A stretch of DNA of 61,231 nucleotides from a virus. The DNA lies in IMG/VR virus record IMGVR_UViG_3300049222_000815, positions 1-61,231 of that record; one strand, given 5' to 3'. The notes under the pieces are model-generated. The model was not told the DNA's origin. It did not search any database and saw only the letters and a list, made by a program, of their open reading frames with translations. Shown one piece after another: positions 47,638-55,475 of this stretch (positions are counted from its first letter, which is position 1; each line of letters begins with the position of its first letter). The position numbers and the translations under genes were made by a program.

Positions 47638-50093
47638 TATTGACAAGATTCACAAATCTCTCCATTTTTCATGGCTTCAATACTGCAAGCAGAAGGCTGT
47701 GTGTCAGAATTGGAATCTCCAGTAGATTTTTCTACTTTTGATGCAGCTCTATTCCTAAGGTAGTATGTGGTTTTTAATCCTTGCTCCCAGCATGCCATAT
47801 AAATATCATTTAAATATTTTAATGATGTGGTTTTATTATATAAATTAAAACTAACAGCTTGATCAATCCATTTTTGTCGAACAGCGTTACTTTCAATTAA
47901 TTTAAACATATCTCTATCAAATGCAGTTTTGTATTTTTCTTTTATATCTTCTGGGATGTTGCCGTTAGCTAGAGATAGATCTCCATCTATACTTTTTACA
48001 AATGCAGCCAACTCAGCATTCCATAAGCCCAAGTTTTTCATGTCGTCTACGAAATGTTCATTAGTAATATAAAAATTGCCACTTTTGTTTTCGTACACAA
48101 AAAGAACAGAAAAGTTTGGCTCAATACTTTGCTCTACACCATTAATGTAACCTATTGTTGCGGTAGGAGCAATAGCCATTACGTTTGAATTCCTCATACC
48201 AAACTCATTAACGTGAGACCTAATTTTATTCCAGTCTTCGAAAGTTTGACCTTTGCCTGATTGTTTAGAAGTTTTCTGTTTGCCTCGATAAACCATTAAG
48301 TTATTGTAGGAGTCTATTGGAAATACTCCTTCACTCCATAACGAACCTTTATAAGTTTCGTATTTTCCGCGTTCGGCAGCCAGTAAAGAGCTGGCATAAA
48401 TTGCATGCATGGAATAAAACTCAAATAATTTATCATTAAATTTTATAGCTTCATCACTATCTATATGAATATTTAATTTATGCAATACATTGTGTATTGC
48501 CATCATACCTAAACCAATTGGTCTATGCTGTAAGTTTGAATTTCTAGCTTCCTGCGTTGGGTAGAAATTAATATCAATAACATTATCTAATATTCTAATA
48601 GCTGTATGAATAGTTTTTTCTAGCTTTATAAAATCTATATCTGATCCATCTTCATTAAGGTGATTAAGTAAGTTAATTGAACCTAAGTTGCAAACGGCAG
48701 TTTCTCCTATTTTAGTTTTTTGTCCGCTTTGATATGTTGACGATTTTGTATGTAAGGTTATCTCTGTACAAAGATTGCTACTGCGAACCACTCCTTCATG
48801 TTGATTAGTATATCGTATATTACAAGCATCTTTAAATGTATTCCATGGATGAGATGTTTCAAATAAAACTTTTAACATTTTTTTCCAAAGATCTTTTGCA
48901 GGTACTACTCTGTAATTTTTAATAAGACCTTCTTTCGCATTATTACATAATTCTGTATAGCGATCATCAAAATCTTTGCCAAAATAATCATGTAACGTTT
49001 TGCCATCTTCATCCATTGTATCTTTAGGGTCGAAGAAATACCAATCACCTTCACTTTGTACTCTACGCATGAATTCATCAGGAACCCAAGATGCTGTATT
49101 CATATCATGGCATCGAAGTCTATCGTCGCCAGTATTACGCCTAAGATTTAAAAAGTCTTCAAAGTCTAAATGCCAAGGTTCTAGATATGCACATCCAGCA
49201 CCTGGTCTTTTACCGCCTTGATTGACGGCAACTAATAAATCGTTATATATTTTAAGCCAAGGAATTAAGCCGCCAGAAATTCCGTTAGTACCTTCTATAT
49301 GTGAACCTGTAGATCGAAATGGTGTAACATCAAAACCTAATCCTCCAGCATATTTAGATTTTCGAGCTTCTTGCCAAGCTCCATCAAAAATACCATCAAT
49401 TGAGTCGTCAAAAGTATTTAAATAGCATGAGCTTAACTGAGAATGGGTAGTCCCACTATTAAAAAGAGTTGGGGTAGATGGTGTGTATAATTGTTTGCTA
49501 ATTAAATCATAAAATTCTATAGCTTTTTCATTTTTATTGACTTCATTTATAGATAACCCCATAGCTACACGCATCCAGAAAGATTGCGGCGTCTCCATAA
49601 TTTTTCCATCAAGTCTGATAAAGTATCTATCGTATAAAATTTGAACACCTAAATACTTTAAGCTCTTATCTCTCGTGATTTTAAGGGCTTCAGAAAGTAA
49701 TGGCAAATCAAAATCTAATAACCTTTTATCTATTTTGTTTTCCTTAACTAATTTTTTTGTATTTTGAATAAAAGATTTTCTATATTGTAATCTAAATGTA
49801 TCTGAGTCAACGCCTTCTTTGAAAACTTCTTTGTATAAATTATTTAATAATAAACCTGCTGCAGCAAAAGAATAATTTGGCTCTTTTTCTATTTTTTCTC
49901 TAGCTGATAATATCAAGGCCTGATCAATTTCTTTTGTTGTAATTTTATCAAAAAGTTGTAATTGGGCATCAAGAACAATTTCACTAGCAGATACGTCATC
50001 TATATTTTCACAAGCTCTTTGAGCGCTCGCATTTATCTTGTCTACATTGAAGTCTTCTAATCTGCCGTTTCTTTTTTTAATTTTGATGTTCAT
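47637..50093 (-). CDS. nrdA: Ribonucleotide reductase large subunit (class I)
   Basis: 818 aa. N-terminal ATP cone (KKRNGRLEDFNVDKINASAQ), then substrate-site motifs TPTLFNSGTTHSQLSSCYL (first redox Cys), NLCTEITLH (Cys and Glu for catalysis), AVCNLGSINL (second redox Cys), APTATIGYINGVEQSIEPNF (split: APTATIGYING and VEQSIEPNF), the Tyr pair TYYLRNRAAS, and a C-terminal thiol tail ICESCQ. All catalytic residues are visible, so it should be active with NrdB. A promoter with TTGCTA/TACAAT lies upstream. Confidence 0.93.
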   Translation of the reverse strand: MNIKIKKRNGRLEDFNVDKINASAQRACENIDDVSASEIVLDAQLQLFDKITTKEIDQALILSAREKIEKEPNYSFAAAGLLLNNLYKEVFKEGVDSDTFRLQYRKSFIQNTKKLVKENKIDKRLLDFDLPLLSEALKITRDKSLKYLGVQILYDRYFIRLDGKIMETPQSFWMRVAMGLSINEVNKNEKAIEFYDLISKQLYTPSTPTLFNSGTTHSQLSSCYLNTFDDSIDGIFDGAWQEARKSKYAGGLGFDVTPFRSTGSHIEGTNGISGGLIPWLKIYNDLLVAVNQGGKRPGAGCAYLEPWHLDFEDFLNLRRNTGDDRLRCHDMNTASWVPDEFMRRVQSEGDWYFFDPKDTMDEDGKTLHDYFGKDFDDRYTELCNNAKEGLIKNYRVVPAKDLWKKMLKVLFETSHPWNTFKDACNIRYTNQHEGVVRSSNLCTEITLHTKSSTYQSGQKTKIGETAVCNLGSINLLNHLNEDGSDIDFIKLEKTIHTAIRILDNVIDINFYPTQEARNSNLQHRPIGLGMMAIHNVLHKLNIHIDSDEAIKFNDKLFEFYSMHAIYASSLLAAERGKYETYKGSLWSEGVFPIDSYNNLMVYRGKQKTSKQSGKGQTFEDWNKIRSHVNEFGMRNSNVMAIAPTATIGYINGVEQSIEPNFSVLFVYENKSGNFYITNEHFVDDMKNLGLWNAELAAFVKSIDGDLSLANGNIPEDIKEKYKTAFDRDMFKLIESNAVRQKWIDQAVSFNLYNKTTSLKYLNDIYMACWEQGLKTTYYLRNRAASKVEKSTGDSNSDTQPSACSIEAMKNGEICESCQ

Positions 50094-50152
50094 TACGATT
50101 AATTTTAAAATTTAGGGTTTAGTCTTTCAATAAATAATAAGAAAGAATTTGC

Positions 50153-50181
50153 ATTGTACCAAAAATAATACACAATAGCAA
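50153..50181 (-). promoter_or_regulatory. Sigma-70-like promoter of nrdA
   Basis: TTGCTA (50176-50181), 17-base spacer, TACAAT (50153-50158). About 50 bases of leader follow, containing AAACCCTAAA. Poorer -35 than class I promoters. Confidence 0.5.
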
Positions 50182-50244
50182 GAATATAATTACAAGAGTT
50201 ATTAACAATTCAATTATATTAAATTTAAATTTAAGGAACTTTGT

Positions 50245-50250
50245 TATAGT
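50245..50250 (+). promoter_or_regulatory. Extended -10 promoter (TGTTATAGT), plus strand
   Basis: TATAGT with TGT upstream, seven bases before the ATG at 50258; no good -35 at 17 bases. Spacing equals that of the plus-strand class I promoter at 54631. The 164-base interval back to nrdA holds only these divergent promoters. Confidence 0.5.
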
Positions 50251-50257
50251 ATATTAA

Positions 50258-51004
50258 ATGAAAAACCTACTAGTTAGCTTGGCGATAGGGGAAAAGTACA
50301 TTAATGAGTATAATAATTTATTCTTCAAGAGCCAATTAAATTATGCAAGAAAACATTCTTATGATTTTAAGTTAGTTAAGGAAAGACCTGATGGAACAAT
50401 TAATCATCCAGATACAATATCTTTTGATAAGGCATTAGTGTTCTCGCAGGATTGGGTTATGGATTACGATAATGTTATTTTTATAGATGCTGATATATTC
50501 ATTAATCCTAATTCTCCGCCTATACATAAAGAAATAGCTGACACTAATAAAATTATGGTAGTAGATGAATACTCTCAGCCAACGCAACACGAGAGAATTA
50601 ATGTGCAAAAAAAAATGGGATGGGAAACTTCTGCTGTAGATTATTATGATTTAGCTGGATTTTCTATTCGAACAAACAAGATGATTAATAGCGGAGTAAT
50701 AATGATGAATCCGAATTTGCATGGAAAATTTATGAAGTCTATCCACTTTAAGTACCACTTAAGGTCTATCAATCACCCCAGAGGCTTTCATTTTGAGCAG
50801 TCAGCAATAGGATACGAAATACAAAAAGAAAATCTTGCGGATTACTTAGATAATAAATTTAATGCCGTGTGGGGAATTTATAAAATAAGTGATCCCGCTA
50901 TGAGTTTAAAAGATTTTGCAGAGAAAAATTATTTTATCCATCTAGCAGGGAAAGTAGATTTTGATAAAGTTAGTGAATTAAATTTACTATTTAATTTAAA
51001 CTAA
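50258..51004 (+). CDS. GT-A glycosyltransferase (GT8-like), 248 aa
   Basis: YARKHSYDFKLVKERPDG, ISFDKALVFSQDWVMDYD and VIFIDADIFINP (DxD metal site, ~residues 72-83) followed by NSGVIMMNP (~148-156) are typical of galactosyl- or mannosyltransferases. C-terminal NYFIHLAGK provides the late His. An isolated plus-strand gene whose end overlaps the convergent GT2 gene by 14 bases. Confidence 0.8.
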   Translation: MKNLLVSLAIGEKYINEYNNLFFKSQLNYARKHSYDFKLVKERPDGTINHPDTISFDKALVFSQDWVMDYDNVIFIDADIFINPNSPPIHKEIADTNKIMVVDEYSQPTQHERINVQKKMGWETSAVDYYDLAGFSIRTNKMINSGVIMMNPNLHGKFMKSIHFKYHLRSINHPRGFHFEQSAIGYEIQKENLADYLDNKFNAVWGIYKISDPAMSLKDFAEKNYFIHLAGKVDFDKVSELNLLFNLN

Positions 51005-51725
51005 ACTCTCTGCGTAGAGAACCAGAAGGAATTAAAACATCTTTAATTTCTTGATGAAATTTTTTAAAATATTTTGGGCGAGTTGTATGGAAATCATACT
51101 TTCTGCATAAATTTTCTTCGTGATATACTCTTTTGTATAAAATATCTTTGTGTTGGTCTAAGAAGTAATCTTTACTTGAGCGACATAAGATTTCAGCTCT
51201 AGTCCAATATTCCGTATCTCCAGAAAATCTAGTATTATCATAATATCCTAGTAAGTCAAATGTTTTTCGGGGAAAAATAGCAATTCCTTCTGATGCATAT
51301 ATATCATATTTATTTGGATCTTCTTGTAGTGTTTGGGGTTCTCCTTTTTCATTAAAAGAAAGGTATGTAGTCTTTAACCCAATCAATCCTTTATCGCTAA
51401 AAGGTTGAATGATTTTATTAAATCTTTCAGGGTCGGAAGTATCATCAGAACCGTGAGCTGTGAAGAAATCCCAATCTGCATCTTTAAACTTATAAAGAGC
51501 ATGGTTTATAGTATAATAGCAACCCATGTTTTGAGGATTAGATAAAACTGTAACATTATCAAGATGATTATATTGTTTGCAGATCTCAAAAGATTTATCG
51601 GTAGATGCATCATCTATTAAAACTAGCTCAAAATTTTTGTAAGTTTGATTTAAAATGCTTTGTATAGCTTTGTCTAAATATTTTTCTCTATTGTAAGTTG
51701 GGATGATTGCTAATATTTTATTCAT
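50991..51725 (-). CDS. Family 2 glycosyltransferase
   Basis: 244 aa. LAIIPTYNREKYLDKAIQSI, NFELVLIDDASTDKSFEICK, NPQNMGCYYTINHAL and DFFTAHGSDDTSDPERF (DxD as SDD) are standard GT2 motifs. FPRKTFDLLGYYDNTRFSGDTEYW matches the acceptor-side motif with catalytic Asp. Likely adds a sugar to the phage-directed glycan. Confidence 0.9.
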   Translation of the reverse strand: MNKILAIIPTYNREKYLDKAIQSILNQTYKNFELVLIDDASTDKSFEICKQYNHLDNVTVLSNPQNMGCYYTINHALYKFKDADWDFFTAHGSDDTSDPERFNKIIQPFSDKGLIGLKTTYLSFNEKGEPQTLQEDPNKYDIYASEGIAIFPRKTFDLLGYYDNTRFSGDTEYWTRAEILCRSSKDYFLDQHKDILYKRVYHEENLCRKYDFHTTRPKYFKKFHQEIKDVLIPSGSLRREFSLN

Positions 51726-51726
51726 C

Positions 51727-52263
51727 TCACTTGGGTTCTCCTATTGGTCTTAATTTATAAATTCCCTTGTGAGTATGTTTCTTTTCTTCTTCTAAATTAA
51801 CAAAAGAAGGATACTCACTCCATTTGTGTAAAACTTCTAAATTGAATTTATTTGAAATTTCATTCTGGATAGTATCAGGGGATTGGATTAAATTTTCATA
51901 TTTGATAGCATAGTCAATATATGAAGAATAATTTTTTGCTTGATCCATGCATGCATCGTATCTAGATTCTTTAACCAATCCATTATCCGATTTAAGAACA
52001 TCTTTTTTATTTCTAGTTACATTTATGATATTAACATTTTTAATTAATTTTAATTGAGAATCAATTTGAGATTGAGGTAATTTATTTGAAAAAATTGAAT
52101 CAAATGATCTTTTTCCTACATCATATCCTGAATTAAGAAAATAAGATAGCCCAATTTCGTCTAGATTATATACTTTAAGATTAAAAGCATTAAATAAACG
52201 TCTTACTAAAGTAGTTCCTGTTTTAGCGCATCCAGTAATAAAAATTGGTTTAAATTGTTTCAT
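51727..52263 (-). CDS. Sulfotransferase-like P-loop protein
   Basis: 178 aa. FITGCAKTGTTLVRRLFNAF (residues ~8-27) is the PAPS 5'-phosphosulfate-binding loop (GxxKxGTT), and NIINVTRNKKDVLKSD matches the 3'-phosphate-binding motif (RxxxxxxxS-like). YDACMDQAKNYSSYIDYAIKYENL then carries the later conserved segment. Smaller than typical (~250-300 aa), so possibly a minimal form. It may sulfate a glycan, or use a related P-loop chemistry. Confidence 0.7.
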   Translation of the reverse strand: MKQFKPIFITGCAKTGTTLVRRLFNAFNLKVYNLDEIGLSYFLNSGYDVGKRSFDSIFSNKLPQSQIDSQLKLIKNVNIINVTRNKKDVLKSDNGLVKESRYDACMDQAKNYSSYIDYAIKYENLIQSPDTIQNEISNKFNLEVLHKWSEYPSFVNLEEEKKHTHKGIYKLRPIGEPK

Positions 52264-52867
52264 AAAATTTATTTTGATTTTCTTGTTTTTTTATACTTTT
52301 AATATGCAGTAACGCATACTCTGGTGTAGATGGTAGTCGGGAGCCTGAGTTAATGCCTTTGATTCTTTCGTGAACTTTGTTTTCCCATTTGATATTGAAA
52401 TTATTTTTAAATATTCTATATTGATAATCAGGCCAGTTAATCCAACCTTTTTCATTGCAAGTCCAGTTCCAGCGTTCTATGTGATCTTTAGTAAGGCCTT
52501 CAACAATATTAATTCTAGGAACGAGAAATAAATCTATATCTAAATTGGATTCAATCAATTTATGCAAATTTGATACAGTTTCTTCTGCAGGAATTTCATC
52601 AGCGTCTATTTGGAAAATGTAATCTCCTTTACAGATTTTTTTTAAATTGTTTTTAAACGAAGCAAAATCATTATTTAAATTAAATTTATTAATTTTTAAT
52701 TTGTTTTTCTTGATTACATTTAAAACTTTTTCGGTTACGGAATTAGAATCAACTTGTACTATAATTTCATCTTCCGATCTCTTGTATTTATTTACAAACT
52801 TAATTAGTTTATCAAGCTCTAAATGCTCGTTGCAAGCTGTTATGGCATATGAAATAGTAAAGTTCAT
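52250..52867 (-). CDS. Family 2 glycosyltransferase (WaaE-like)
   Basis: 205 aa. SYAITACNEHLELDKLIKFV, DEIIVQVDSNSVTEKV, DYIFQIDADEIPAEETV (DADE as metal motif) and WPDYQYRIFKNNFNIKWENKVHE (split WPDYQYRIFKN and NFNIKWENKVHE) are the WaaE/SunS-like GT2 pattern. Overlaps both neighbours by 4-14 bases. Confidence 0.85.
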   Translation of the reverse strand: MNFTISYAITACNEHLELDKLIKFVNKYKRSEDEIIVQVDSNSVTEKVLNVIKKNKLKINKFNLNNDFASFKNNLKKICKGDYIFQIDADEIPAEETVSNLHKLIESNLDIDLFLVPRINIVEGLTKDHIERWNWTCNEKGWINWPDYQYRIFKNNFNIKWENKVHERIKGINSGSRLPSTPEYALLHIKSIKKQENQNKFYETI

Positions 52868-53625
52868 TCTTCTGAAAAAGGTATTTCTTTCTGTTTATTT
52901 AAATCTTTGATTTCTTGTTTGTGTTTTTCTGGATGAAGAGCAATGCAATCTTCTTTATACTTTGTAACTAAAATTCGAAAAATAGAATAACCATAAGATT
53001 TTAGTTTTTTGATAACTTGCTGATCATTTACACAATCTTCATGCCAAGCATAATTTTCAAAGAAAATAATTGGGAGGTTATTTTTAATAGTTTTTGTTGC
53101 ACCTTTTAAAAAATTAATTTCAAAACCTTCTATATCTAATTTAATAAAATCTACAGTATCAAAGGTAAAAGAATCAAGTTTTTTTGTTTCTATTGACCCT
53201 TCTCCTTTTCCCATTGGAACTATTTTTCTCCCACCCCAGTTAATTAAATCACTATTTTTTTCAGCACATTCAGAAAGTGCATTGAATTGCATCATCTCAT
53301 TTGTTTTACCGAGAGCTTCTCTAAACTGCAATACATTTGAGCTTAAGCTATTAAATAGTATGTTAGATGAAAGAATGTTGTATATATCTGGCTGGGGCTC
53401 AAACGCATACACTAACCCACTCTTACAGAGCCTAGCTATATTGACGGTATGCCATCCTATATTAGCTCCAACATCTATGCAGATAAAATCTTCTTTAATG
53501 AATTTACTATAAAGGTTTACTAGCCAAGGCTCCCATGTACCTGCCAGTTTTAGGTTATTGGATATGGAATCTTTATCAATTAATACGAATTGACCACCTT
53601 GGGTTTGATGCATGTATAAGTTCAT
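52864..53625 (-). CDS. FkbM-family methyltransferase
   Basis: 253 aa. FICIDVGANIGWHTVNIARL (motif I, ~residues 46-65), YAFEPQPDIYNIL and VDFIKLDIEGFEINFLKGA (LDIEG, the FkbM signature, ~155-173), then PIIFFEN. O-methylation of sugars in the same glycan is likely. Located between GT2-like genes. Confidence 0.9.
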   Translation of the reverse strand: MNLYMHQTQGGQFVLIDKDSISNNLKLAGTWEPWLVNLYSKFIKEDFICIDVGANIGWHTVNIARLCKSGLVYAFEPQPDIYNILSSNILFNSLSSNVLQFREALGKTNEMMQFNALSECAEKNSDLINWGGRKIVPMGKGEGSIETKKLDSFTFDTVDFIKLDIEGFEINFLKGATKTIKNNLPIIFFENYAWHEDCVNDQQVIKKLKSYGYSIFRILVTKYKEDCIALHPEKHKQEIKDLNKQKEIPFSEE

Positions 53626-53632
53626 TTAGGTA

Positions 53633-54484
53633 TTATATGTGACGACTTTGTGTTTTCAATAAAAACCGATTCCATTTACTTTCAAGCATTTTGTTTTGAT
53701 ATTCTATAACTTTTTTTTCGTGCTGCCAAGAGGATTGTTCTACTTGCACTTGAGGCTTGATTGAGGGTATGAAATATATAGGAGCCAGCTCTCGTAATTT
53801 GTCGCAAAAATACCAATGCTCAAGTTGACCATTTGAGAACCACTCAACCTTGTTAAAATAATCACTTTTAATAAAAACAAAACCACCAAAAGATCTAAAT
53901 ACATCAATGGGTTTATTATTTTTAAATAAATCTCTATCTTGAGATCTGTAGAAAGGATTGGAGCTCCATGTCATACACTGATTTTTATCATGATCAACCA
54001 GGCTCCAGCTATCGTAATAAGAGGTATCATCGCTAGAACCCATTTTGCATGGAACGTTTTGCCTGACATTTGGGGTTAGCATTGAAAAATTTAAATTTAA
54101 ATATTTAAAATATTCATTAATTATATTTGGATCAAATTTTACATCACTATCAAAAACAACCGTATAATCTGAATCAACGGGCTTACCTAAATCTGCCATT
54201 TTATTTCTAATTCTTGCCATTTTTATTACTCTAGAAGGTTCCATTGTAGAGCCATAGGATTTCTCATTAGCATTTTCTGATTTACATATTCCCTTTTTAT
54301 CTTTAATCCATTCTTTTAAAATGGAAGAGGTTTGATCTTTAGAATCATTTTCATAAAAAAAATATTCAAAATCGGCATTTGTAATTTTAGCCATTTGATC
54401 TAATCTATTTAGACAATCATGGATATAATCCTCTGAATCTCTAAATAAGCTAAAAACTGAAATTCGGCATTTTTTTGTTGACAT
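53633..54484 (-). CDS. Glycosyltransferase, CAP59/mannosyltransferase-like
   Basis: 283 aa. ISVFSLFRDSEDYIHDCLNR, FEYFFYENDSKDQTSSILKE, RVIKMARIRNKMADLG, DYTVVFDSDVKFDPN (DSD) and FRSFGGFVFIKSDYFN follow the ANP1/CAP59-like (alpha-mannosyltransferase) pattern. First gene of the minus-strand block from the divergence region. Confidence 0.75.
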   Translation of the reverse strand: MSTKKCRISVFSLFRDSEDYIHDCLNRLDQMAKITNADFEYFFYENDSKDQTSSILKEWIKDKKGICKSENANEKSYGSTMEPSRVIKMARIRNKMADLGKPVDSDYTVVFDSDVKFDPNIINEYFKYLNLNFSMLTPNVRQNVPCKMGSSDDTSYYDSWSLVDHDKNQCMTWSSNPFYRSQDRDLFKNNKPIDVFRSFGGFVFIKSDYFNKVEWFSNGQLEHWYFCDKLRELAPIYFIPSIKPQVQVEQSSWQHEKKVIEYQNKMLESKWNRFLLKTQSRHI

Positions 54485-54607
54485 AATCTATTTTCTATAT
54501 ATAATCTATGGTAATTTATTACTTAAGGTATATATAGTCTATTCTTAATATTATTAATTATATATATATAATCTATTAAAATACGAAGTATTTTATTTCA
54601 AATCTAT
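54485..54607. repeat. Five AATCTAT boxes in the divergence region
   Basis: AATCTAT or AGTCTAT at 54485, 54503, 54536, 54570 and 54601 (all plus-strand orientation); the last four are 31-34 bases apart (about three helical turns), and several are preceded by TATATA. Region is otherwise AT-rich with no gene. Iteron-like spacing suggests a replication origin or cooperative regulator site. Confidence 0.5.
54578..54594. promoter_or_regulatory. Perfect hairpin AAAATAC-GAA-GTATTTT
   Basis: 7-bp arms with GAA loop in the divergence region between the fourth and fifth repeat boxes. It could be an origin hairpin, an operator or an AT-rich terminator; not resolvable here. Confidence 0.45.
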
Positions 54608-54630
54608 CTTAAAAAAATAAAATTTAAATC

Positions 54631-54659
54631 TTGACTAAGTTATTAAAATTTGCTATGAT
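54631..54659 (+). promoter_or_regulatory. Class I (sigma-70) promoter of the plus-strand operon
   Basis: TTGACT (54631-54636), 17-base spacer, TATGAT (54654-54659), extended -10 TGC. A dyad TTGCTAT-G-ATAGCAA (54651-54665) surrounds the -10. Seven bases to the ATG at 54667. Confidence 0.82.
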
Positions 54660-54666
54660 AGCAATC

Positions 54667-54942
54667 ATGAAAATTAAAAACTATATTATTTCTTCCGCCA
54701 ACTGGGATATTGAGGTTGATGGAGATGATTGTAAATCAGCTGCACAATCTGGAGTGATTATGGCTATGAAAAATTATGGTAAAAAATTATTGATGTCTAC
54801 TGTCGTAATGGTCAGATTAAAAAATGATAAGCCTAATGATTTTTCTAATGCTGAATTTTTTGCTTCTCATGAAATATTTAATGATATTGGATATCATTCG
54901 CTAGCAGAAGAATTTAAACAACTCGGTAAATTAATTAAATGA
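54667..54942 (+). CDS. Hypothetical protein, 91 aa, first gene of the plus operon
   Basis: ATG 54667 (MKIKNYIISSANWDIEVDGDD); an in-frame TTG upstream is the promoter's -35. The core (KSAAQSGVIMAMKNYGKKLL, MSTVVMVRLK) suggests a small alpha/beta protein. FASHEIFNDIGYHSLAEEF ends it. Overlaps dUTPase by four bases. Unknown function, possibly an early host-interacting protein given its first position after a leaderless promoter. Confidence 0.65.
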   Translation: MKIKNYIISSANWDIEVDGDDCKSAAQSGVIMAMKNYGKKLLMSTVVMVRLKNDKPNDFSNAEFFASHEIFNDIGYHSLAEEFKQLGKLIK

Positions 54943-55475
54943 TTTTAAATATATTAAATAATTCCGAGTTAATCAATCCAGTAAATGACGGTGATGCAGG
55001 TTACGATGTTGTGTGTAAAAGCGATCCAAAGGTAGTAGGTTCTATATATCAAGGGCTTTACTATACTGCAATATCTCACATAGAATATGATACAGAATTA
55101 AATATTGAACCATCTTCTCTTGATGGTAAATATGACTTTTTTATGCTTCTATACCCTAGATCTAGCATCATAAAAACAAATCTCACGCTAGCTAATTCAG
55201 TTGGGGTTATAGATTCTGGTTACAGAGGTAATATTAAGGTTTGCTTCAAATACTGCATTCAACCAGAAGACATGAAGATAGTCGAAGGTAAAAATATACT
55301 TGGAAAAAATGCCAAAGGGATAGTGTCTTCAATAAATCCTCAAAGGATTTATCAAAAAGGAGATAAGATAGCTCAACTTATTCCTTGCAAACATAATAAA
55401 CTTTCTATAAACTATGTTGATAAATTATCACAATCATCACGAGATACAAAAGGATTCGGGAGTACAGGAAAATGA
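54939..55475 (+). CDS. dut: dUTPase
   Basis: 178 aa. All five trimeric dUTPase motifs: 1 DGDAGYDV (~residues 17-24), 2 LYPRSSIIK (~71-79), 3 NSVGVIDSGYRGNI (~86-99, with catalytic Asp), 4 YQKGDKIAQLI (~138-148), 5 RDTKGFGSTG (~168-177, the nucleotide-covering arm). Converts dUTP to dUMP plus PPi, keeping uracil out of DNA and feeding dTMP synthesis. Slightly longer than bacterial enzymes because of an insert after motif 1. Confidence 0.93.
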   Translation: MILNILNNSELINPVNDGDAGYDVVCKSDPKVVGSIYQGLYYTAISHIEYDTELNIEPSSLDGKYDFFMLLYPRSSIIKTNLTLANSVGVIDSGYRGNIKVCFKYCIQPEDMKIVEGKNILGKNAKGIVSSINPQRIYQKGDKIAQLIPCKHNKLSINYVDKLSQSSRDTKGFGSTGK

